DNA of 12,810 nt, from assembly GCA_031261145.1 (NCBI GenBank), contig JAISJX010000465.1, positions 1 through 12,810 on the forward strand, given 5' to 3'. Under the pieces are notes generated by a model that was not told the DNA's origin, searched no databases, and saw only the letters and a program-made list of their open reading frames with translations. The position numbers and the translations under genes were made by a program. The DNA is from Tannerella sp. (GTDB lineage Bacteria; Bacteroidota; Bacteroidia; Bacteroidales; Tannerellaceae). Shown one piece after another: positions 7,132-12,810 of this stretch (the stretch's first letter is position 1; each line of letters starts with the position of its first letter).

Positions 7132-8370
7132 TTATTCTCTGATTTGTCCGTCGCCTTCAATGATATATTTATAGGTAGTCAATTCGGGCAGCGCCATGGG
7201 GCCGCGGACATGTAATTTTTGCGTGCTGATGCCAATCTCTGCGCCGAAGCCAAACTGTGCGCCGTCGGTAAAGGCCGTTGATACATTGACATAAACACAG
7301 GCTGCGTCTATTTTCTGCTTAAAAAGACGAGCCGTCTCGACGGATTCGCTAATGATACATTCACTGTGTTTGGAACCGTAACGGGCGATATGTTCCAAAG
7401 CCTCTTGCAGCGACGCTACCGTACGGATACTCATTTTATAATCCAGAAACTCAGTGCCGTAGTTTTCGGGCGTAGCGGATTGGAGAAGCTCGGTCGGATA
7501 ATGTCCGTACAAAGCGCTCAAAGCGCGTTCGTCGGCGCAAATGACAACCCGGTGGCCGGATAATTTGTTACAGATAAATGGCAAATCGGCCAGCCTGTCC
7601 TGATGAATAATCAGGCAATCAAGCGCATTACATACGCTCACCCGGCGTGTTTTGGCATTGTTTACTATTTCACGCCCTTTCTCTTTATCGCCGTCTTTAT
7701 CAAAGTAGGTATGACAAATCCCGGCGCCCGTCTCAATCACCGGAACAAGCGCATTTTCACGCACATAGTTTATCAATGCACTACTGCCGCGCGGAATCAC
7801 CAAATCAACGCTTCCGACGGCATGAAGCAGCGCGGTTGTAGCCTCCCTTTCAGGCGGCAACAGCGTGCAAACGAATGGATTGATTCCATGGTCTGCCAGT
7901 GTTTCATGGATAATATCCACCAACGCCTGATTAGAAGACCGGGCATCCGAACCGCCTTTCAACAGGCAGGCATTCCCGGAACGCAGGCAAAGTGAAAAGA
8001 CATCGAACGTTACATTCGGACGCGCCTCATAGATAATGCCAATCACACCGAACGGAACGGTTATTTTTTTGATTCTCATCCCATTCGGTCGTGTTGCCTC
8101 ATACAGTGTTTTTCCCAACGGGGAAGGAAGCGAGGCCACCTGCCGCATGTCTCCGGCAATCCCTTCGAGGCGTTCGGCCGTCAGTTTCAGCCGGTCATAT
8201 TTCGGATCATCCGGACGCATACGCGCCAGATCTTCCGCATTGGCCGCCAATACACCGGCTTGCTTAGCCATCAAAGCGTCCGCCGTATCCAACAAGACAC
8301 GACATATCGTTTCATCACTATGCTCAAGCAACGAATGCGACGCGGCAACTGTTTGTTTGATTTGTTCCAT
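7132..8370 (-). CDS. proA: Gamma-glutamyl phosphate reductase (glutamate-5-semialdehyde dehydrogenase)
   Basis: ProA reduces gamma-glutamyl phosphate with NADPH to glutamate-5-semialdehyde, the second step from glutamate to proline, in the cytosol. The 412-residue length fits the family (about 415). Family segments include [16 protein letters not shown] (106-121), the LKGGSDA region (137-143), PRGSSALI (193-200), the catalytic-cysteine segment VSVCNALD with Cys247, and the C-terminal [11 protein letters not shown] (373-383) with HVRGPM (387-392). The start is 8 bases downstream of the proB stop, which is followed in frame by a second stop (TGA TAA); an AAAAGAG stretch touches the ATG. The tight spacing argues for co-expression and for the ProB-ProA partnership that handles the unstable phosphate intermediate. 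Confidence 0.97.
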   Translation of the reverse strand: MEQIKQTVAASHSLLEHSDETICRVLLDTADALMAKQAGVLAANAEDLARMRPDDPKYDRLKLTAERLEGIAGDMRQVASLPSPLGKTLYEATRPNGMRIKKITVPFGVIGIIYEARPNVTFDVFSLCLRSGNACLLKGGSDARSSNQALVDIIHETLADHGINPFVCTLLPPEREATTALLHAVGSVDLVIPRGSSALINYVRENALVPVIETGAGICHTYFDKDGDKEKGREIVNNAKTRRVSVCNALDCLIIHQDRLADLPFICNKLSGHRVVICADERALSALYGHYPTELLQSATPENYGTEFLDYKMSIRTVASLQEALEHIARYGSKHSECIISESVETARLFKQKIDAACVYVNVSTAFTDGAQFGFGAEIGISTQKLHVRGPMALPELTTYKYIIEGDGQIRE

Positions 8371-8378
8371 CTCTTTTA

Positions 8379-9458
8379 TCAGTCTAAATATAAATAGTCA
8401 TAATGAATCATCGGATGAGCGCTCCGTTTACCTATCAGGGCGGTCGCCTTTCCGCTGTCATAACCGGCGCGCCCTACGCCTAACTGACGCCCTTCTCCGT
8501 TCATTATCTTGACAATATCATCTTTCAAAAACTCTCCCGTGATGTGCGTAATGCCGACAAATAAAATGCTTGTCGCCTTTGTTCCGTACAAGACCGCTTC
8601 CGCTCCTTTATCAATATATACCGCTCCTTTGGCAAAGCCTTCGGAGTGTGCAATCCATTTTTTGATGTTGCTGGGCTGTTTGTCGGAAGGAATGAAACGG
8701 GTACATGCCACAGAGTTACCGGCAATCAGATCCGGCAGGATTTGTTCCTTTGTCCCATTGGCAATGATAACAATGATACCTTCATCCGCCACTTTCCGCG
8801 CAATATGGTACTTTGTCAGCATTCCGCCACGCCCGAAAACCGATTTTCCCGGTTGAATAAACGTCGAAACATCCGCCTTTTCAGGGATTTCCGCGATGAC
8901 CCTGCTTTCCGGCAACGACGGGTCGCCATCATAAATGCCATCCACATTACTCAATATAATCAAGGCGTCCATATTCATCATGGTCGCCACCAATCCCGCC
9001 AATTCATCGTTATCCGTAAACATCAATTCCGTCACGGAAACCGTATCGTTTTCGTTCACAATCGGTATCACTCCGTTTTCGAGCATGACCTCCATGCAGT
9101 TTTTCTGATTCAGGTAATGCGTCCGGCTGCCGAAATTTTCTTTCGATGTCAGGACTTGTCCGCAGACCATGTCATGCATCCGGAAGAGTTCAAAATAGCA
9201 ATTGACCAATTTAGCTTGTCCGACGGCGGAATACAATTGTCGTGAAGAGACGGCATCCAACTTCTTCACCGGCTTGATTTCATTACGCCCCGACGCCACC
9301 GCACCGGACGAAATCAGCACGATCTCCACCCCCGCTTCACGCAACGTCGCAATCTGCGCCACCAAATCCGCCATCCGATCCGTATCCAGCATCCCGTCTT
9401 TGCGCGTCAAAACATTGCTACCAACCTTGATTACAATCCTTTTCAACTGTCTTGCCAT
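8379..9458 (-). CDS. proB: Glutamate 5-kinase with PUA domain
   Basis: ProB phosphorylates glutamate to gamma-glutamyl phosphate, the committed step of proline synthesis and the usual point of proline feedback. The protein has 359 residues from the chosen start (E. coli ProB 367). The amino-acid-kinase domain covers about residues 5-260. It shows KVGSNVLT (11-18), ISSGAV (49-54), the NENDTVS loop (135-141), TDND (148-151), [11 protein letters not shown] (170-180) and GRGGMLTK (209-216). A PUA domain follows at about 275-359. An in-frame ATG eight codons upstream (9482) is rejected because a TACCTTTG -7 box lies over it at 9480-9487, placing the transcript start downstream of it. The chosen ATG is preceded by AGGAG at very short spacing and starts the conserved [15 protein letters not shown]. 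It heads the proB-proA-argF'-uvrA group. Confidence 0.95.
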   Translation of the reverse strand: MARQLKRIVIKVGSNVLTRKDGMLDTDRMADLVAQIATLREAGVEIVLISSGAVASGRNEIKPVKKLDAVSSRQLYSAVGQAKLVNCYFELFRMHDMVCGQVLTSKENFGSRTHYLNQKNCMEVMLENGVIPIVNENDTVSVTELMFTDNDELAGLVATMMNMDALIILSNVDGIYDGDPSLPESRVIAEIPEKADVSTFIQPGKSVFGRGGMLTKYHIARKVADEGIIVIIANGTKEQILPDLIAGNSVACTRFIPSDKQPSNIKKWIAHSEGFAKGAVYIDKGAEAVLYGTKATSILFVGITHITGEFLKDDIVKIMNGEGRQLGVGRAGYDSGKATALIGKRSAHPMIHYDYLYLD

Positions 9459-9479
9459 TGCTCCTGTTTTTTTGAATGG

Positions 9480-9487
9480 CAAAGGTA
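9480..9487 (-). promoter_or_regulatory. Bacteroidota -7 box for proB
   Basis: The minus strand reads TACCTTTG, an exact match to the Bacteroidota -7 consensus TAnnTTTG. Transcription would begin a few bases downstream, near 9474, giving a leader of roughly 15 bases before the ATG at 9458. A TTTG -33 element at ideal spacing is not obvious; the nearest candidate TTG is about 24 bases upstream. Confidence 0.6.
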
Positions 9488-9524
9488 AGCAAAATTACCA
9501 AATTAAAAAAACAATCGACCTCTC

Positions 9525-9545
9525 CCCCTCCCCACAAAAGAGGGG
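9525..9545. repeat. Small GC-rich hairpin
   Basis: CCCCTC at 9525-9530 pairs with GAGGGG at 9540-9545 across a 9-base loop, giving a 6-bp stem. It lies in a C-run-rich stretch unlike the surrounding A/T-rich promoter DNA. No T-run follows on either strand, so a terminator role is not supported. It may be the remnant of a dispersed repeat. Confidence 0.4.
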
Positions 9546-9562
9546 AAAGAATCCCTGTGCCG

Positions 9563-9642
9563 CCCGTCATGGCGAGCAATAGCGAAGCAATCCAGTCAAT
9601 AAGATGTTTATACCGGATTGCTTCGTGCCCGCCAATAACGGG
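9563..9642. repeat. Imperfect palindromic repeat, dispersed REP/MITE-like element
   Basis: The left arm (9563-9593) contains CCCGTCATGGCGAGC and GCGAAGCAATCC. The right arm (9615-9642) contains GGATTGCTTCG and GGCGGG/CCCGTTATTGG in reverse complement. The arms pair almost throughout with small gaps around a 21-base A/T-rich loop (9594-9614). The core (GTCATGGCGAGC, GAAGCAATCC, GGATTGCTTCG) resembles a palindromic repeat found scattered in many bacterial genomes. It lies between the two divergent -7 boxes of proB and the lipoprotein gene. No ORF is inside it, so any mobility would depend on a transposase elsewhere. Confidence 0.65.
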
Positions 9643-9653
9643 TGTTTTCAATC

Positions 9654-9682
9654 TTTGAATCATTGAATTTTTCTTACCTTTG
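9654..9682 (+). promoter_or_regulatory. Bacteroidota promoter for the lipoprotein gene
   Basis: TACCTTTG at 9675-9682 matches the TAnnTTTG -7 consensus. TTTG at 9654-9657 is a candidate -33 element with a 17-base spacer, slightly shorter than the usual 19-21. The transcript would begin near 9690, leaving a leader of about 25 bases, A/T-rich and without Shine-Dalgarno, before ATG 9715. Confidence 0.65.
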
Positions 9683-9714
9683 TCCGGTAATTATTAACTT
9701 AATACTTTTTTGAT

Positions 9715-10191
9715 ATGAAGAAGATATTTTTTGTATGTATGTGTGCAGCCGTATTTCTTACTTCTTGCGGCGGAGACAGCGCTGTAAAGGTGAATGAAAC
9801 AATCGTTGCCGGCGTGGATGGATCCTTTGCGATTTTGGATAAGGCTACAGGGTATATTCAGGCGGATCAATATGATGACGCTAAGGCTCACTTGGACAGC
9901 GCTTCCGTTTATGTAACGGCGGCTGTCGGAGCCATTGAAAAGTTGGAAAACAAATCGGCGGTTGATTTTAAACAGTCGGCGCTGGACTTACTGAAACTGA
10001 TTTCGACCGAAGGAATCCCTGCTTACAAGCAGGCGATCGACATCTATCTGTCTGATACCGAAGAGCAGGACGATTATAACAGGGCGACCGGTCTTATCAA
10101 TGATTTTATTGATAAAGTTCAAAAATCACAAACGAATGTTCAGCAAATCCAAGTCGCATTTGCTGCAAAAAACAACGTCCGGTTACGTTAA
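9715..10191 (+). CDS. Small helical lipoprotein, function unknown
   Basis: This 158-residue protein has a lipoprotein signal peptide: MKK, a hydrophobic core, then the lipobox LTSC with Cys18. After the cysteine comes GGDS without the K-(D/E)2-type surface-export signal described for Bacteroidota, so a periplasm-facing anchor is more likely than surface display. The rest lacks cysteine and appears almost wholly helical, with amphipathic stretches at about 34-78, 84-112 and 118-150. It ends in AFAAKNNVRLR. It is acidic in the middle (EEQDD at 116-120). I do not recognise a catalytic motif. Small Bacteroidota lipoproteins with a similar AFA(A/K)KN ending exist, but I cannot assign a family firmly. 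It has its own promoter, points away from proB, and converges on the GntP permease gene 25 bases away with no visible terminator, so it is probably monocistronic. Confidence 0.88.
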   Translation: MKKIFFVCMCAAVFLTSCGGDSAVKVNETIVAGVDGSFAILDKATGYIQADQYDDAKAHLDSASVYVTAAVGAIEKLENKSAVDFKQSALDLLKLISTEGIPAYKQAIDIYLSDTEEQDDYNRATGLINDFIDKVQKSQTNVQQIQVAFAAKNNVRLR

Positions 10192-10216
10192 GAACAGGTC
10201 TATCCTTATCCCGAAC

Positions 10217-11464
10217 TCATCTTACGAGCAAACAGGCTATCACCGACCCGGCAGCCAGGACGATACCTGTCAGTGTTTCGTAAGGGATAAGTTTCAGCCG
10301 GTGGTTGAAACTCAAATTGGCGGAACCACCTGTTGCATGAAAGAATGAGCCGTGCGGCAGATGATCGAGAACGGTAGCGCCGGAGTTGATCATGGCGGCT
10401 CCCCAAACGGCGCTGATACCGGCGGCCAAGATGGTTTCGGCAAATGAAGACGAGGCAACGGTGGCTCCGGCGGTTGTCGAGGCGGTTGCCGCCGACATCA
10501 AAGCGCCTGATACCGGCGCAATAAATACATCGCCCAAATGCGAATGTGAGAGTGCGCTCAACAAGACATCTTTGATGGTGGAGGCTTTGATAATCCCCGC
10601 AATGGCGCCGGTTCCGACAAGCAGGATGGCGACAAACGACATCTTTTCCAATCCGTAACTTAAACTTTCCCGCAACAACGTCCGTTTCCTTACCGCCAAA
10701 ATACCGGCCAGACCTCCAGCGGGTAACGCAATCAGCGGATCGATCACTACGCCACATACCGGACGCAAAGATAACAGCAGGATGGCAACGACCGGCGCCA
10801 CCATGCTTGCGGCGAACGAAGGAAGATGGTCTTCACGGCTGCTTATATCGTCATCCGTAACAAATACTTTTCCCTTCGGCATCAGACGGGTGAGAATATA
10901 CACTACAAAAAACAGGCCGATAATGGCAGGCGCCAAGTTTGCAACCATCACGGTGGACAAGTCCACGTTGAAATTCTCGGCGGCCACAATGGTATTGGGA
11001 TTGGGCGAGATAATATTCCCGCATTTCCCGCCTCCAATCATCACCAACAAAAGATTTTCTTTGGGAATATTCAGTTGCCGCCCAAGGCTTAGCGCGACAG
11101 GAGCGACGGTTATCACGGCCACATCAATAAATACGCCGGTGGCCGTAAGCAACATCGCGGCCAAGGCAAGCGCCAGATAGACATGTCGTTCACCTAATTT
11201 ATGAACGATGGCATTGGAGATGGAAGCGGCGGCTCCCGTTTTCACCAACACGCCTGACAATACACCCGCAGCCAGTATGCGCAAAATGGCCGGGGTAATA
11301 TCTTTTACTCCGTCAATCATCAGAACGACCGTTTCCGGCAAAGAAAAACCTCCTATCAATCCGCCTGTTACCGCCCCGATGATAAGACTGTAAACGGGCG
11401 GTACCTTCTTTATAATTAAAAGGATGGACAAGATTAATCCAATGATGGCTCCCCAGGCAGTCAT
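10217..11464 (-). CDS. GntP-family permease, probably for glycerate or gluconate
   Basis: This 415-residue inner-membrane permease of the gluconate:H+ symporter family (GntP; E. coli members about 440) has roughly 12 hydrophobic segments. Family motifs include TGVFIDVAVITVAPVAL (109-125), GGGKCGNIISPNPNTI (144-159) with the conserved SPNP, an Ala/Thr/Ser-rich segment (322-341), and INSGATVLDHLPHGSFF (359-375) followed by HATGGS. The start codon overlaps the glycerate kinase stop in an ATGA of 4 bases (11461-11464), so translation is probably coupled. That neighbour makes D-glycerate the best guess for substrate; gluconate or another hydroxy acid remains possible. The C-terminal end lies 25 bases from the convergent lipoprotein gene. 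Confidence 0.92.
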   Translation of the reverse strand: MTAWGAIIGLILSILLIIKKVPPVYSLIIGAVTGGLIGGFSLPETVVLMIDGVKDITPAILRILAAGVLSGVLVKTGAAASISNAIVHKLGERHVYLALALAAMLLTATGVFIDVAVITVAPVALSLGRQLNIPKENLLLVMIGGGKCGNIISPNPNTIVAAENFNVDLSTVMVANLAPAIIGLFFVVYILTRLMPKGKVFVTDDDISSREDHLPSFAASMVAPVVAILLLSLRPVCGVVIDPLIALPAGGLAGILAVRKRTLLRESLSYGLEKMSFVAILLVGTGAIAGIIKASTIKDVLLSALSHSHLGDVFIAPVSGALMSAATASTTAGATVASSSFAETILAAGISAVWGAAMINSGATVLDHLPHGSFFHATGGSANLSFNHRLKLIPYETLTGIVLAAGSVIACLLVR

Positions 11465-12594
11465 AGCATTATTCGTAAAATTTGTTCAACGGTACGTTCT
11501 ATATTCATGCATGCAAAAGATTTATCCATTGCTTGCTCCAGTGTGACAGGCCCCGGCTGGACAGGAAAAACAGCCCGGAATCCTTGTTGAATCAGGTCGC
11601 CGGTTTCTTCGACCGAGCCTCCGATGGCAATGACGGGGATATGTTGTTTCTTCCCGGCTTCCAGAACGCCGGCCGGAGTCTTTCCCATCCCGGTCTGGCG
11701 GTCTAACCGCCCTTCTCCGGTGATGATGAGGTCGGCATTCCGGATACGTTCGTCGAAGCGGAGCGCATCCAACACCATCTGTATGCCGGGTTTCAGGGAG
11801 GCTTGCAGGAAAGCGATGAAACCGCCGCCTAACCCTCCGGCCGCTCCTGCTCCGGGAATGGCGTCAATCTCTTTTTGCTCCGTTTCTTTAATCACTGCCG
11901 CGAAATCGTTCAGTCCCCTGTCCAATTGGCGAACCATCTCATCACCGGCTCCTTTTTGGCGGGCATAGACAAAGGCGGCGCCATTTTCGCCTGAAAACGG
12001 GTTATTTACATCGCAGGCAATCGTGAAGATGGTTTCCTGCAGTTGGGAAAGGGCGTGGGAATGGTCTATGGAACAAATCCGGCTCAATATCTGTCCGCCT
12101 TTGTCCTTCAGTTCAATCCCGTCTTTGTCTAAAAAACGGAAACCAAGAGCTTGTAACATGCCTGTTCCCGCATCATTGGTGGCGCTTCCGCCTATTCCGA
12201 TCAGCAAATTACGGCAACCCCGGAGGATGGCGTCTTTTATGAGTTCTCCCGTGCCGAAGGTCGAAGTGAGCATCGGGTTTCGTTGTTCTTGGGGGACTAA
12301 AGTCAATCCGCTTGCGGACGCCATTTCGATAATGGCTGTTTCGCCGTCGCCGGAAATCCCGTATTCTGTCTGAATCAGATTCATTAACGGATCATGTACG
12401 GAGCAGGAAATGAGCCTCCCGTTCATGGCGGAGACTAAGGCCGGAATCGTTCCCTCCCCGCCGTCGGCAACCGGAATCTTGATGACTTCACAGGCCGGAA
12501 AAACCTTCCGGATGGCCGCTTCAGCGCTTTGCGCCACCTCAAGGGAAGAGACGGAGCCTTTAAACGAGTCGGATGCAATCACTATCTTTTTCAT
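11461..12594 (-). CDS. Glycerate kinase (GlxK/GarK family)
   Basis: This 377-residue enzyme of the glycerate kinase type-1 family (PF02595 type, usually 375-381 residues) phosphorylates D-glycerate with ATP to 2- or 3-phosphoglycerate, feeding glycolysis. Motifs: SDSFKGS at 8-14, the ADGGEGT signature at 43-49, GIGGSATNDAGTGMLQALG at 133-151, CDVNNPFSGENGAA at 194-207, PGAGAAGGLGGG at 247-258 and TGEGRLDRQT at 292-301. All family hallmarks are intact and the length is full. The start ATG has no Shine-Dalgarno but follows a good promoter. The downstream GntP permease overlaps its stop codon, so the two form an uptake-plus-kinase unit. The product isomer (2- or 3-phosphoglycerate) cannot be read from sequence by eye, so I give no gene symbol. 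Confidence 0.96.
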   Translation of the reverse strand: MKKIVIASDSFKGSVSSLEVAQSAEAAIRKVFPACEVIKIPVADGGEGTIPALVSAMNGRLISCSVHDPLMNLIQTEYGISGDGETAIIEMASASGLTLVPQEQRNPMLTSTFGTGELIKDAILRGCRNLLIGIGGSATNDAGTGMLQALGFRFLDKDGIELKDKGGQILSRICSIDHSHALSQLQETIFTIACDVNNPFSGENGAAFVYARQKGAGDEMVRQLDRGLNDFAAVIKETEQKEIDAIPGAGAAGGLGGGFIAFLQASLKPGIQMVLDALRFDERIRNADLIITGEGRLDRQTGMGKTPAGVLEAGKKQHIPVIAIGGSVEETGDLIQQGFRAVFPVQPGPVTLEQAMDKSFACMNIERTVEQILRIML

Positions 12595-12631
12595 AGAAAG
12601 CCGGAAAATGATACTTTTAATTAACAGGCGA

Positions 12632-12662
12632 CGAAGTTACGGAAAATTTTGATAGCCGCAAA
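12632..12662 (-). promoter_or_regulatory. Bacteroidota promoter for the glycerate kinase-permease operon
   Basis: The minus strand reads TTTG (12659-12662), a 19-base spacer, then TAACTTCG (12632-12639). Spacing matches the Bacteroidota -33/-7 arrangement; the -7 box has one mismatch (C for T) to TAnnTTTG. The -33 element begins right after the stop codon of the upstream amidohydrolase gene. The leader would be about 30 bases. Confidence 0.6.
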
Positions 12663-12663
12663 C

Positions 12664-12810
12664 TTAGTGCGAAAAATTTACTGCACATTTTACCATAGCT
12701 CCTAAGGCATACCGGAGCGCTTCTTCATCTAAATCGAAACGGTCGTTGTGATGTTCCGCCCCGCTACCGAGGTCGTCATTCTTGATGCCGGCAAAAACAA
12801 ATGTCGTGGG
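12664..12810 (-). CDS. M20-family amidohydrolase/peptidase, C-terminal fragment
   Basis: The last 48 codons of a gene run in from the right edge and end at TAA (12664-12666). The fragment reads PTTFVFAGIKND, then GAEHHNDRFDLDEEAL, and closes with a short helix ending VNFSH. The HHN-x-x-FD-x-DEEAL pattern is the C-terminal metal-ligand region of M20-type metallohydrolases, such as N-acyl-amino-acid or IAA-amino-acid amidohydrolases. The exact substrate cannot be judged from this part. It lies 69 bases upstream of the glycerate kinase on the same strand, and that kinase has its own promoter. Confidence 0.82.
   Translation of the reverse strand, partial: PTTFVFAGIKNDDLGSGAEHHNDRFDLDEEALRYALGAMVKCAVNFSH

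Noticed and set aside
9459..9482. Eight extra N-terminal codons of proB
   Set aside because: A -7 promoter box covers the upstream ATG, and the residues are not conserved-looking.
9525..9545. Rho-independent terminator
   Set aside because: The stem is short, no T-run follows on either strand, and it lies upstream of both flanking genes rather than after one.
10192..10216. Bidirectional terminator between the lipoprotein and GntP genes
   Set aside because: No inverted repeat with a T-run is visible in the 25-base gap or in the adjoining gene ends.
12595..12663. Riboswitch upstream of glycerate kinase
   Set aside because: The predicted leader is only about 30 bases and no conserved fold is visible; an ordinary promoter explains the region.
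1..12810. CRISPR array, toxin-antitoxin pair, phage genes, insertion sequence or defence island
   Set aside because: No regularly spaced repeats, transposase, integrase, nuclease or paired small ORFs with supporting signals were found; nearly all sequence is explained by metabolic, transport and repair genes.

Overview
The window reads as chromosomal DNA of a Bacteroidota organism, most likely order Bacteroidales. Three points support this. Promoter-like TAnnTTTG boxes lie upstream of several genes. Start codons are preceded by A-rich leaders with little Shine-Dalgarno. There is an argF'-type transcarbamylase of the Bacteroides fragilis class beside proA and proB. Gene density is high, and no rRNA, tRNA, insertion sequence, phage or CRISPR feature was seen.

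Layout. (1) Bases 1-3303, + strand: the C-terminal half of an MFS sugar-acid-type transporter, a uroporphyrinogen-decarboxylase-superfamily protein that is not HemE, and a Tat-signal Gfo/Idh/MocA oxidoreductase. They look like one catabolic operon of unknown substrate. (2) Bases 3293-9458, - strand, transcribed as proB, proA, argF', uvrA: the first two proline-pathway enzymes, an N-succinylornithine-type transcarbamylase of arginine synthesis, and a full-length UvrA paralogue with an incomplete first zinc module. uvrA and the oxidoreductase converge and overlap by 11 bases. (3) Bases 9459-9714: a divergent promoter region with a Bacteroidota -7 box on each side. Between them lie a roughly 80-base palindromic repeat of dispersed-element type and a small GC-rich hairpin. 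(4) Bases 9715-10191, + strand: a small helical lipoprotein of unknown function with its own promoter. (5) Bases 10217-12594, - strand: glycerate kinase and a GntP-family permease, overlapping by 4 bases, behind a well-spaced TTTG-N19-TAACTTCG promoter. They plausibly import and phosphorylate glycerate. (6) Bases 12664-12810, - strand: the C-terminal end of an M20-family amidohydrolase.

How the genes work together. proB and proA convert glutamate to glutamate semialdehyde for proline. argF' carbamoylates an acylated ornithine for arginine. The group is therefore a glutamate-family amino-acid operon with a DNA-repair gene at its tail. The glycerate kinase and permease pair forms a compact uptake and activation unit feeding glycolysis. 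I found no clear undescribed defence or mobile system. The items most worth a second look are the UROD-like/oxidoreductase/MFS cluster, the Ser90 specificity residue of the transcarbamylase, the UvrA zinc-module change, and the palindromic element between the divergent promoters.
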